The translations under genes and the position numbers were made by a program. This document shows positions 27,227-35,942 of a stretch of DNA of 64,000 bases, piece by piece (the stretch's first letter is position 1; the number at the start of each line of letters is the position of its first letter). Source of the DNA: Porticoccus sp950063125 (lineage in GTDB: Bacteria; Pseudomonadota; Gammaproteobacteria; Pseudomonadales; Porticoccaceae); the NCBI RefSeq assembly GCF_963973895.1, contig NZ_CAXBBF010000002.1; one strand, written 5' to 3'. A model generated the notes under the pieces. That model searched no databases and was not told where the DNA came from. It was given only the letters and a program-made list of their open reading frames with translations.

Positions 27227-28492
27227 CTATTTGAGTCGGCGCATCACCGAGACACAATTGGTCACACCGGAGCCACCGATATTGACGGTCATCGCCACTT
27301 CGGGATTACCCTTTGCCGCCACGCCTATCGGCTCGCCCACCAGTTGTTTGTAGACCAGCGCATGCATTGATGCACCTGTGGCACCCACCGGGTGACCCTT
27401 GGATTTCAGGCCACCGGACAGGTTGATCGGACAGTCACTGTCCGGGTCGTATTTACCACTCATGAAATCATAACCGGCACGACCTGACTCGGACAGACCG
27501 ATGGCTTCAACGCAGAGCAGCTGGTTGATGGTGAAACAGTCATGCACCTCCGCCAGATCGAGATCGTCCACGGTGGCTCCCGCTTCCTTCAGCGCCAGGT
27601 CGACGGCATGACGGGCGCCGCGCAGTTCATGCAGGCGACCGATGCGCTCCTTGAGCATCATCCGGTCCGTCACATGGCCGATACCAGACAGTTCAACAGC
27701 ATGGCTGAAGCTGGCTTTAGCGTTGTCGCTGGAAGTGAGCACCACTGCAGCGGCCCCGTCGGTAATCAGGGAGCAATCGTGCAGACGCAATGGCGGGGCG
27801 ATCATCGGGTTGCTACCCTTGCCCGATTCCGGCAGGTTGAGGATCGCCTCGGCGGTAGTCAACTTGTTGATGTCCGGTATGCTACCGGGGCCAAAATGCG
27901 CCAGTGGATTCTGGATACCATTGCGATAGTTCAGGGCGCTGACATGGGCCAACATGATGCGCAGCTGCTCGGGAGAGAGTTCTTCTTTTTGCTGGTAAGC
28001 CTTACCCAGTTCAGCAAACAAACCGGGGAAGGTCATACCCTTGTTGCCCTCTTCCGGCCAGTAGGAGCAACAGGACAGCGCATGGGTCACACCAGCGGTA
28101 TTCAGGGTGTTCATTTTCTCGACACCAATCGCCAGCACATTTTTGAACCGGCCGGAGGCTACCGCATAGGCGGCATTGTAGATGGCCAGAGAGGAGGTGG
28201 CACAGGCTCCCTCGGTGCGGGTGGTGGGCTTGAACAGCAACCCTTCGGGATCAATCTCCAGCGCCAACGGCCCGACGTGCTCCTGGTTTACGAACAAAGA
28301 TGGAGAGCAGGAGCCGACCCAGATGGCATCGATGTCCTTTGCTTCCAGCCCGGCATCGGCGATGGCACCGGCCCCCGCCTCTGTCAGCAATTCATAAAAG
28401 GATTTGAGGTCCTCGACTTCACCGGTTTCACGGTCGCGTTTGACGAACGCACCAAACTTGCTGTTATACGCACCAACAATACTAACCTTCAC
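27227..28492 (-). CDS. Thiolase (SCP2/thiolase-like acyl-CoA acetyltransferase)
   Basis: 421 aa thiolase-fold enzyme. Acyl-accepting cysteine C97 (TEGACATSSLAI), the HDCFTINQLL block, the GGLKSKGHPVGATGA loop with the catalytic histidine, and the C-terminal GSGVTNCVSVMRR cysteine region are present. The sequence belongs to the SCP2-like branch rather than the classic PhaA branch. In this operon the predicted job is CoA-dependent cleavage of the beta-ketoacyl-CoA made by carboxylase and ligase, giving acetyl-CoA and a shorter acyl-CoA. It is downstream of the ligase by 84 bases and is the last gene before the terminator. Confidence 0.9.
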   Translation of the reverse strand: MKVSIVGAYNSKFGAFVKRDRETGEVEDLKSFYELLTEAGAGAIADAGLEAKDIDAIWVGSCSPSLFVNQEHVGPLALEIDPEGLLFKPTTRTEGACATSSLAIYNAAYAVASGRFKNVLAIGVEKMNTLNTAGVTHALSCCSYWPEEGNKGMTFPGLFAELGKAYQQKEELSPEQLRIMLAHVSALNYRNGIQNPLAHFGPGSIPDINKLTTAEAILNLPESGKGSNPMIAPPLRLHDCSLITDGAAAVVLTSSDNAKASFSHAVELSGIGHVTDRMMLKERIGRLHELRGARHAVDLALKEAGATVDDLDLAEVHDCFTINQLLCVEAIGLSESGRAGYDFMSGKYDPDSDCPINLSGGLKSKGHPVGATGASMHALVYKQLVGEPIGVAAKGNPEVAMTVNIGGSGVTNCVSVMRRLK

Positions 28493-28576
28493 AATATATC
28501 CTCACTACTATTACAGACAGATGGTTAAGTGTTTCAGGGCAGGCTTGTAAAAAAGTGTAGTCGAAATGCTAACCGG

Positions 28577-30142
28577 TCAGATCTTGCGACCCGCCTCTTC
28601 CCAGAAAACCTTGCGAATCTCTTTTTTCAGAACCTTGCCAACGGGACTGCGCGGCAGCTCATCCCAGAACAGAACCTGCTTGGGCGCCTTGACGCTACCC
28701 AGCTTGCTTTTACAGTATTGAATAATCTCCTGTTCGTCCGGCGATTGGGATTTATCCTTTAATTCCACCACTGCGGTAACCTGCTCGCCCCATTTTTCAT
28801 CGGGGATACCGATCACTGCGCAGTCCTTGATCGCCGAATGTCCCCAGAGCAACTGCTCGATTTCACTGGGGTAGACATTAAAGCCACCGGAAATGATCAT
28901 ATCCCGCTTGCGATCGACAATCGCCAGATAACCCTGCTCATCAAAAACGCCGATGTCTCCGGAGCGCTGCCAGCCACCCTCGCAGCGGATCGCTTCGGTA
29001 GCTTCAGGATTCCGGTAATAGGCCCGCATCAGCAGGTTGCCCCTGATGGCAATTTCCCCCTCCTGCCCCGGCTCGAGAAGGTTGCCCTCGTCATCCATGA
29101 CGGCCACTTCGACGTGAGGCGATGTCTTGCCACAGGAACGCAGTATGGAAGGGTTGTTGCCATCCAGCGCCAGCACGTGATCTTCGGCGGAGAGGAAGGT
29201 ACAGAGCATCGGCGCTTCAGCCTGACCGTAGGTCTGCACCATCACCGGCCCGAAAACGTCAATGGCTTCCTTGAGCTTTTCCACCGACATCGGCGCAGCC
29301 GCATACCAGAAATAACGCAGGCTGCTGTAATCCCAGGCTTTCACCCGGGGATGGGCCAGGAGCATGTAGATCGCGGTGGGCGGCATGAACAGGTGGGTGA
29401 CCCGATGGGTTTCGATAGTGGCCAGCAGTCTCTCCGGCACCATGCCCTCCATCACGACGACGTTGGCTCCCTGACGAATCACTTCGAAAGCGGCAATACC
29501 GGCGGCATGGGTCATGGGAGCCGCCACCAGATAGCAGGCGGGAATCTCAGGCAACGGCATCAACTCATTCTGAATCGCCGAAAGCGTATCCCAGGTGATG
29601 CTCCCCCACTCCGCCAACTTGGAATCGCCTGTGGTGCCCCCGGTGGCGAACAGGTTGACCAGCCCTTCCCCGTCATCCACATCGCTTTCCGAGTCAACGA
29701 CCGATGCCTGACCAGAAAGCGCACGAAGATCAATACCGGCGACACGCTGGCCATTGAATTCAATGAGCTGATCAACGGGAAAAGTGTCAGACAGTTCAGG
29801 GAAAGCGGTGGCGACACTGTCGTCCACAAAGAGTTTTACCGCACCGGATTTTTCAATCAGCTTGCGGTTGGCCTCAAAAGTGTTCCGCATGTTCAGCGGC
29901 AACCAGACGGCACCCGCCCGGGAAATGGCGAAGATGCAGCAGTAGGCCGCCACGGAATTGGGGGCGTAGGTAGCGACGATATCCTGTCGCTTCACCCCGC
30001 GCTCCTTTAACAACCCGGCAATCCTGATTGAGGCATCGACCATTTGCCGATAGCTCAGCGACAAATCATTGTCCAGGTCGACAAACTTCCCTTTCTCTGA
30101 AAACAGCGCAGGACTCTGATCGAGAAAATCGACTAGACGCAT
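28577..30142 (-). CDS. AMP-forming acyl-CoA synthetase (candidate beta-keto-acid CoA ligase)
   Basis: 521 aa adenylate-forming ligase. Core motifs: phosphate loop ATGGTTGDSKLAE (lysine retained), QTYGQAEAPM (A5), GEIAIRGN, RSGDIG...DRKRDMIISGGFNVYP (A7-A8 hinge) and the catalytic lysine region PRSPVGKVLKKE. It sits directly behind the five Apc-like genes (28-base gap), where the acetophenone-degrading Aromatoleum has its benzoylacetate-CoA ligase gene. I therefore infer activation of the carboxylation product (a 3-keto acid) to its CoA thioester. The substrate specificity itself cannot be read from the sequence. Confidence 0.88.
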   Translation of the reverse strand: MRLVDFLDQSPALFSEKGKFVDLDNDLSLSYRQMVDASIRIAGLLKERGVKRQDIVATYAPNSVAAYCCIFAISRAGAVWLPLNMRNTFEANRKLIEKSGAVKLFVDDSVATAFPELSDTFPVDQLIEFNGQRVAGIDLRALSGQASVVDSESDVDDGEGLVNLFATGGTTGDSKLAEWGSITWDTLSAIQNELMPLPEIPACYLVAAPMTHAAGIAAFEVIRQGANVVVMEGMVPERLLATIETHRVTHLFMPPTAIYMLLAHPRVKAWDYSSLRYFWYAAAPMSVEKLKEAIDVFGPVMVQTYGQAEAPMLCTFLSAEDHVLALDGNNPSILRSCGKTSPHVEVAVMDDEGNLLEPGQEGEIAIRGNLLMRAYYRNPEATEAIRCEGGWQRSGDIGVFDEQGYLAIVDRKRDMIISGGFNVYPSEIEQLLWGHSAIKDCAVIGIPDEKWGEQVTAVVELKDKSQSPDEQEIIQYCKSKLGSVKAPKQVLFWDELPRSPVGKVLKKEIRKVFWEEAGRKI

Positions 30143-30170
30143 GATAGGCCTCGCTTACGACTGGACCAGG

Positions 30171-31031
30171 TTAACCCTTCAGGCTCGACAGGGTATCGAG
30201 AACCAACTCGGGCTTCGCATCCGATGGAATAGTCAGGTAATAAAACCCCTGTACCGATGGCAGCGGCTCGCCCGCCTGGTCACCCCAGAGCAGGTCGGTC
30301 ACTTCAACACCTTTGGATTTTGCCCCCAGCGGCGATGCCGATGGAGCGATGGTAAAGGCCAGATCCGCGGGTACATCGAAATCGGCATCTGCTGTAGGCA
30401 GATATGATCCCACAGACCAGCGGTAGTGTTTTGCCACATTATAAACGGGCTGATACCAGGCCAGTTCGGCACCGCTGGCAGGCATCAGTTCGGGATCTTC
30501 CACCAGCAGCACACCGGAAAGTTCGGTTTCGCTGAAATAACGCAGAAAATCGGCCACGTACATTGCTGCCGTATCGACGCTCATTTCATCCGGCTCGGCA
30601 GTCTCACCATTGGCAGCCTGATGGGCCTTGACCAGCAGGGCACGAGGAGATGGCATCACCATGACCAGCGGTGCAGAGCTGCTGTAATTATTGGCCAGGG
30701 CTGTTATGACCTCTGCCAGCAATTCGCGCGGGGCATAGGCTTCCAGCATGGCTTTCAGGGCGGCAGTGACCCGCCGTTTGCCCGCCATGGCCGGGAGGGC
30801 CTCCGCATCTTCCCTGATCCAGTGCTGAAACAGGTCCCAAACATCGATAACAACCACCTGGGCTTTCACCAGGCCATGGGCTTGGCGATAAAATGACATG
30901 TAGGCGGCGGGGTTGGTCCAGGGATTTTCATCCTTTCCCAACAGCAACTTTTTGGTGTAGTCGTTGAAATTAATCCAAAGCCGGGGGGTTTCCCCCCCGG
31001 CTGCCAGATAGGACACAAGATCTAGAGCCAT
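30171..31031 (-). CDS. apcE: ApcE-like (epsilon) subunit of Apc-type ketone carboxylase
   Basis: 286 aa, about 31 kDa, with no domain that I recognise: no nucleotide loop, no cysteine cluster, no signal peptide. It is identified by position and size. In Aromatoleum the carboxylase has a loosely bound 34-kDa epsilon subunit encoded fifth, just as here. The ATG at 31031 starts one base after the upstream stop and has AAGGA in front, so it is tightly coupled to the beta-subunit gene. The published enzyme needs this subunit for activity although it dissociates from the core. Sequence-level proof would need a comparison I cannot run; the gene symbol is by synteny. Confidence 0.6.
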   Translation of the reverse strand: MALDLVSYLAAGGETPRLWINFNDYTKKLLLGKDENPWTNPAAYMSFYRQAHGLVKAQVVVIDVWDLFQHWIREDAEALPAMAGKRRVTAALKAMLEAYAPRELLAEVITALANNYSSSAPLVMVMPSPRALLVKAHQAANGETAEPDEMSVDTAAMYVADFLRYFSETELSGVLLVEDPELMPASGAELAWYQPVYNVAKHYRWSVGSYLPTADADFDVPADLAFTIAPSASPLGAKSKGVEVTDLLWGDQAGEPLPSVQGFYYLTIPSDAKPELVLDTLSSLKG

Positions 31032-31032
31032 A

Positions 31033-33309
31033 CTATTTCCTTTCGTTCTCGACCGGTAGGCCAGCTTCTTTTCTGGCGGCTGCAAGCTTGGCTTCCAGTT
31101 CGGCAATCCTCACGTCTTTTGGATGAGTGACGTAGATCGGGCCGGGGTTTTGAGCATCGCGCTTATCGTTGAGACTACCGGCATAAATCACCTCGTTGTC
31201 ACCATTCCAGGCACCGTAGAACGGAATATTCTCGGGTGGATGATCCTTGACGTGTTTCTTGACGAACTCGGCATAGGGAACACCCTGTTTTTTCCGCTGC
31301 TCGCGATACTCGGCACGCAGTTTTTCGGTGGCCTCATTATCCACCACCAACGTGGTTTCGTTGAATTCCACCTTGTAGAGCTTTTTAGCCCACTCGGGAG
31401 AAATCAGACCTTCCTCAATATCCATGATCACATAGGTGGGATCCCGTTCGAGAGGGTCACCGTAACCACCGCCACTGCCCTGGGAAATCATGTACAGCTC
31501 GCCGCGTTTGGAAATGTCAAAACCCATACCCATATGGTGGGTGGTGTATCTGGCATCCGGGAACGGCTGCTCATTCATAATTTCGTGGATGCTGTGCTTG
31601 AACAGTTGCGGATTCTCCAAGAGAACTTCATACACGTCCACACCCTGAACTTTACACAGGGGGTAGGAGCCGCCGGCATAACCGCCGAACAGACCCTGGA
31701 TAGTAGGCACCTTGGAGCCCTGAGTCGTGGTCATGAAGCCCCACTGCTCACTGTCCTTGGTGGCGGCAATCATGGTGTAACCCATGCCGCCGCGGTATTT
31801 ACCGGGTGCCTGGGTATTGGCGGTCATTTTCTTGGACACCAGTTGCAGGAACGGAACTTCTTCCTCGTTCATTTCCTGTTCACCGATATCCGCCATGGTG
31901 GCAAAGATCGGGGAAAGGGCATGCTCGCCATCGCGGTCCATACGGGCACCGCCACCCATACCGTTCAGGTCGGCACAGAGGTTACCCAAAGTTTCACCGT
32001 GCTGGTTGACACCACCCCAGATGAAGGTGTTGATCATGTTGTGCCAGGGTGCCAGTACACGGGTGTACTTGTCCGGACAGCTGTACAGGAATTTGGCACA
32101 GGCGTGCTGGGCCACTGTAAAGCTGTGGAAGATGGACATCAGACTCTGGGAGTTGGGCGCCGAGTAGGAACAGTCCACCAGGGTACCAGGCTGAGTCACA
32201 AACTCCACGGGCGACAGACCCGCCTGACCACGAGGCAGATCCGGCCAGATGTGGTTCATAAAGGCCTGGCCCACCATGCCCTTCATACCGGGCAACTGGG
32301 TATTGATGGCGCGGTTGGTCAGCTCGGGGCTGGTACCGGAGAAGTCAAAAATGAGCCGATCACCTTTTTTGATCACCGCCAGATTGATTTTCAGCAGCGC
32401 ATTTTCACGCAAAGTGCTGTCCATGATGGTCTGGGTACGCACGGTCATGTCGGGCCACTCGGAAATGCGGCGACGGACTTCAGTTACCACACTCTCGTTG
32501 GTATAACGCAGACAGGCGGTCAGAGCATCCGGGCCGTCAGTAGCCAATACTTCCTTGATACGCTTTTCGAGGCGCATGCAGGCAAACAGTTTTACCTTCA
32601 TATCCTCGTATTGCAGCTTCGGCTCACGCACGGAATTCTGCAGGAAGGTCAGCAGGTCGCGCTTGATCTCGTAGTTTTCCACCACTTTGAACGGGGACAT
32701 TTTCAGACCTTCGTCAAAGGAGGTTTCCGCCATGGAAGGCATGCCACCCGGCTCAATCGCGCCACACTCACCTTCGTGAACGGTGGACGCCACCCAGCAA
32801 ACCAGCTTGCCTTCGTGGAATACCGGCAGAATCATGCTCTGGTCGGTATTGTGCACGTTGCCGTAGCGGGAGTCGTTGTGGATAAACCCATCCCCCGAAC
32901 TTACGCCGACGGTTTTTTCATCGATCCAGTTCTTGATAATGAACTTGATCGGGTGGTGAACCAGTGCGGAGAAGATCAACACACCACCGGCACTACCGAT
33001 CGTGAGATCACCAGACGCCGAGTAGATACCAGTGATGATGTCACCCCACTTGGCACCGGGGGCTGCACCCATCTGCTCAACCATCTCAAAACCTTCTTCA
33101 CAGGCAGACTGCAGACGGTCGCGAATGGAGGCGATCTGGTTCAGATCGGTAAAAGATTCCATCGCCTTTTCTTCTTCGGGCGTGCGCGGCATGATGCTGT
33201 GGTCGCGCATGATCTCGGGATCGGGCCCCAGGAAAAGGGTAGTATCCTTGAGGAATTTTTCGATCAGCTCCTGATCTTGCAAAGCTGAATTGTTTGTTTC
33301 GTTATTCAT
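31033..33309 (-). CDS. apcD: HyuB-like beta subunit of Apc-type ketone carboxylase
   Basis: 758 aa member of the hydantoinase B/oxoprolinase B family. The central region shows family hallmarks (SGDLTIGSAGGVLIFSALVHH, DFSGTSPELTNRAINT, PGKYRGGMGY and the glycine-rich SQGSGGGYGDPLERDP). A long N-terminal region lacking these motifs and a charged C-terminal tail (KDVRIAELEAKLAAARKEAG, probably a short coiled coil) extend it. In the Apc core complex this subunit is thought to house the carboxylation site. The ATG at 33309 is used rather than a TTG two codons earlier. The gene lies 22 bases after apcC and one base before apcE. Confidence 0.85.
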   Translation of the reverse strand: MNNETNNSALQDQELIEKFLKDTTLFLGPDPEIMRDHSIMPRTPEEEKAMESFTDLNQIASIRDRLQSACEEGFEMVEQMGAAPGAKWGDIITGIYSASGDLTIGSAGGVLIFSALVHHPIKFIIKNWIDEKTVGVSSGDGFIHNDSRYGNVHNTDQSMILPVFHEGKLVCWVASTVHEGECGAIEPGGMPSMAETSFDEGLKMSPFKVVENYEIKRDLLTFLQNSVREPKLQYEDMKVKLFACMRLEKRIKEVLATDGPDALTACLRYTNESVVTEVRRRISEWPDMTVRTQTIMDSTLRENALLKINLAVIKKGDRLIFDFSGTSPELTNRAINTQLPGMKGMVGQAFMNHIWPDLPRGQAGLSPVEFVTQPGTLVDCSYSAPNSQSLMSIFHSFTVAQHACAKFLYSCPDKYTRVLAPWHNMINTFIWGGVNQHGETLGNLCADLNGMGGGARMDRDGEHALSPIFATMADIGEQEMNEEEVPFLQLVSKKMTANTQAPGKYRGGMGYTMIAATKDSEQWGFMTTTQGSKVPTIQGLFGGYAGGSYPLCKVQGVDVYEVLLENPQLFKHSIHEIMNEQPFPDARYTTHHMGMGFDISKRGELYMISQGSGGGYGDPLERDPTYVIMDIEEGLISPEWAKKLYKVEFNETTLVVDNEATEKLRAEYREQRKKQGVPYAEFVKKHVKDHPPENIPFYGAWNGDNEVIYAGSLNDKRDAQNPGPIYVTHPKDVRIAELEAKLAAARKEAGLPVENERK

Positions 33310-33331
33310 AATCAAATACCCCTATATCCAC

Positions 33332-35482
33332 TCAATTTTGTGCATCGGTGCGGAAGAACCATACGGCGCCCTGCTCGGCAGAGACATACTTCCAGCCCGG
33401 TTCAATCAAGTAGGTTGTTACTTCCGAGGCCACGATACCGGGGCCCACAATTTCTGTTCCCGACGGGATGTCAGCCTTCCGCCAGACCGGTGTTTCAATT
33501 GCCTTGGCACCAGTGCTGACAAAGTAGCAGGTGCGTTTGGCAATGGGTTCCGGCGGCGCAATGCGCTCACTTTCCGGGATTGGCTTGATGTGTTTGAAGT
33601 GCACGGTTTCGTGCTCCACAAATGAAGCCACACGAACGGTGTTGATACGAATACCCGCTTCCGGCGCCTGGCTACCTTCACCAAAGCGTTTGCCGTAGTC
33701 TTCGGAGAACTGTTGCAGGATATTCATAACATCCATGGCAGATTCCAGGGTGTGCTTGGGCACCACCACGGTGGTTTGCACCAACTGGTTTCCGTAGCGC
33801 ATATCCAGTTCCAGCGAATAACGGATGTCCTCAAGGTTCATACCCTGACGCAGCAGATCGTTTTGACCACGGGCGCTCAGCTCGGCAACGATATCGTTAA
33901 AACGCGTGTAGTCATCGAACACTTTGCGGGTGTTGGAATCGTACAGCACCATGAACAATGACATTTCATGAATGTGCATCTGGTGCATGTTGCCTGCACC
34001 CACTGCCGAGAATACCGAACTCATGGGCGGCGCCAGAATTTTGTCAATGCTCAGGTTGCTGGCAATACCACAACAGTGCAACGGACCATTACCACCATAG
34101 GCGAGCATGGTGAACTCCTCGGGGTCATAACCGCGAACCCGCAATTCAGTGTGCAGACCGTTGGCCATGTTGCTGTCAACTTTTTCCTTGATCAGCAGCG
34201 CCGCTTCAATCGGAGATACATCCAGGTCGTCACAGAGTGTTTCTTCAATGGCAAACACGGAGCGCTTGGGATTCAACGGAATATGGCCACCGGCATAGTT
34301 GGTCGGGTCCAGATAACCCAGCACCAGGTCGGCGTCCGTCACGGTAGGGCTCATGCCGCCGCGGTCATAACAGGCTGGACCGGGATCGGAACCGGCACTC
34401 TTCGGACCGACGGCAACCGCGTTGTACATCCGGTCAAAGCTGGCGATGGAACCGCCGCCCGCACCAAGGGTAACCAGGTGAACCATGGGCACGGACACCA
34501 ACCAGCGGTCAATAACCGGGTTGAAGTCATAGTGCTTGATACCGCCTTCAACCACGATACCGATGTCGTAGGAGGTGCCGCCCATATCGGTGGCAACCAC
34601 ACTGCCGAGATCGGCTTCCTTGGCCAAATGCTCCGCTGCACTGATACCGGATACCGGGCCGGAGTGGATGGTTTGCAGGGCATCGGTTGAGTTCAACTGT
34701 GCCATACCACCGGAGTTGTGGATCACCAGCATCGGCTTGTCGTACTTGTTGGAACGCAGGTTTTGTTCCAGCTGACTCATGGCGTGATACATGGTGGAGT
34801 GAAGATAACCATCCACAATCGCCGAGGTTGCACGAACATATTCGCCCTTCCGGCCGGCAACGCGATGGGACAGAATCACCGGGATTGAACCCAGCAGATG
34901 CGAGGGATACTCATCCAGCAATATCTGTTCAACACGTTTTTCATGGTCGGGGTTAACCACGGAGTTAACCAGACAGACCACAATGGCCTGGGCACCCTTG
35001 TCCACCAATTTTCTGATCTTGACGCGCACGTCCGGCTCATCGAGCGGCATAACCAGCTCACCCTGAAAGCCGAGACGCTCGCGAACGCCTTCGATCATGT
35101 GCGGCAGAACCAGCGGGGCCGGGCGCTGTGCATCGGGCAGGTTTTGCTTGCCCAGCTCGTCCAGACCTTCACCGTAGCCGCGGCCACGGCTGAGAGGCAC
35201 CATCGCCTCGTAACCGGCCGTCACCAGCATGCCGATGCGAGGACCTTTGTGCTCGATCAGGGCATTGGTACCCAGCGTAGTGGCGTAGCGAACCGAATCC
35301 ACTCCGGAAAGAATACTTTCCATGGTGAGGCCGAGTTCAGTGTATGCGTTTTCCAGGGCCTCGTTAAAACCGAGGGCCAGGTTCTGGTGGGTAGTCAACG
35401 CTTTGGTTTCAATGTACTTGTCATCCCACACTACAAAGCAATCGGTAAACGTACCACCGATATCTACTGATATACGTTTCAT
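33332..35482 (-). CDS. apcC: HyuA-like alpha-prime subunit of Apc-type ketone carboxylase
   Basis: 716 aa hydantoinase A/oxoprolinase-family protein with an ASKHA ATP-binding fold. The first phosphate loop VDIGGTFTDCFVVWD is at the very N-terminus and the second, TDMGGTSYDIGIV, near residue 295; GPKSAGSDPGPACYDRGG and AYGGNGPLHCCGIA are further family blocks. In the published Apc model the two HyuA-like subunits each act as a kinase, one for the ketone and one for bicarbonate; which is which here is not established. The gene sits 55 bases after apcB and 22 before apcD. Confidence 0.87.
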   Translation of the reverse strand: MKRISVDIGGTFTDCFVVWDDKYIETKALTTHQNLALGFNEALENAYTELGLTMESILSGVDSVRYATTLGTNALIEHKGPRIGMLVTAGYEAMVPLSRGRGYGEGLDELGKQNLPDAQRPAPLVLPHMIEGVRERLGFQGELVMPLDEPDVRVKIRKLVDKGAQAIVVCLVNSVVNPDHEKRVEQILLDEYPSHLLGSIPVILSHRVAGRKGEYVRATSAIVDGYLHSTMYHAMSQLEQNLRSNKYDKPMLVIHNSGGMAQLNSTDALQTIHSGPVSGISAAEHLAKEADLGSVVATDMGGTSYDIGIVVEGGIKHYDFNPVIDRWLVSVPMVHLVTLGAGGGSIASFDRMYNAVAVGPKSAGSDPGPACYDRGGMSPTVTDADLVLGYLDPTNYAGGHIPLNPKRSVFAIEETLCDDLDVSPIEAALLIKEKVDSNMANGLHTELRVRGYDPEEFTMLAYGGNGPLHCCGIASNLSIDKILAPPMSSVFSAVGAGNMHQMHIHEMSLFMVLYDSNTRKVFDDYTRFNDIVAELSARGQNDLLRQGMNLEDIRYSLELDMRYGNQLVQTTVVVPKHTLESAMDVMNILQQFSEDYGKRFGEGSQAPEAGIRINTVRVASFVEHETVHFKHIKPIPESERIAPPEPIAKRTCYFVSTGAKAIETPVWRKADIPSGTEIVGPGIVASEVTTYLIEPGWKYVSAEQGAVWFFRTDAQN

Positions 35483-35537
35483 AACCTTTTTTCCTAAAAC
35501 AGACCTAATTTATTCAATCACCAATCAACAAGCCGTA

Positions 35538-35942
35538 TCAGTGCTTGTGGGTGTGACAGCGATCTACCAGAATATTGGGGCCTTTCACCGGCTCGAGAAT
35601 CTCTTCGCGGTGACTCCACTGCTCTTTCAGGGCATCAATATCTACTTCCATATCGTAAAGTGGCATATGGTTGGGGAAGGTATATTCAACCTCTACCTGA
35701 GTGCCACAGGACGGACAGTAAAACTCGTAAATGTTGACCCACTCCCTGTCAGGACAGAAGGTGAAACGGTACTTTTCAGGGTCGATAATGGACGGGTGGA
35801 TATCTGCCGGATCACGGTTGTACACCAGCAACCCCTCTTTGTAGTTGCCACGGGCTGAACCAACCACATGGTCACACACCCGGCACTCCCAGTTTTCCGA
35901 ATCCAGATCAATACGGAGATATTCAGTCATCAACACTTTCAT
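35538..35942 (-). CDS. apcB: Small cysteine-rich gamma subunit of Apc-type ketone carboxylase
   Basis: 134 aa, about 15 kDa, related to the small (gamma) subunits of acetone and acetophenone carboxylases. Two CxxC pairs (ECRVCDHV near residue 20 and FYCPSCGTQVEVE near the middle) suggest a zinc site. Its ATG overlaps the apcA stop by one base (TAATG), so the two are translationally coupled. The size matches the 15-kDa Aromatoleum subunit. A small subunit encoded between two HyuA-like genes is characteristic of Apc and helps separate this system from plain hydantoinases, which lack it. Confidence 0.82.
   Translation of the reverse strand: MKVLMTEYLRIDLDSENWECRVCDHVVGSARGNYKEGLLVYNRDPADIHPSIIDPEKYRFTFCPDREWVNIYEFYCPSCGTQVEVEYTFPNHMPLYDMEVDIDALKEQWSHREEILEPVKGPNILVDRCHTHKH

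Noticed and set aside
31123..33288. 721-codon plus-strand frame
   Set aside because: Exact antisense of the HyuB-like apcD gene; histidine- and glycine-rich, no family resemblance, an effect of codon bias.
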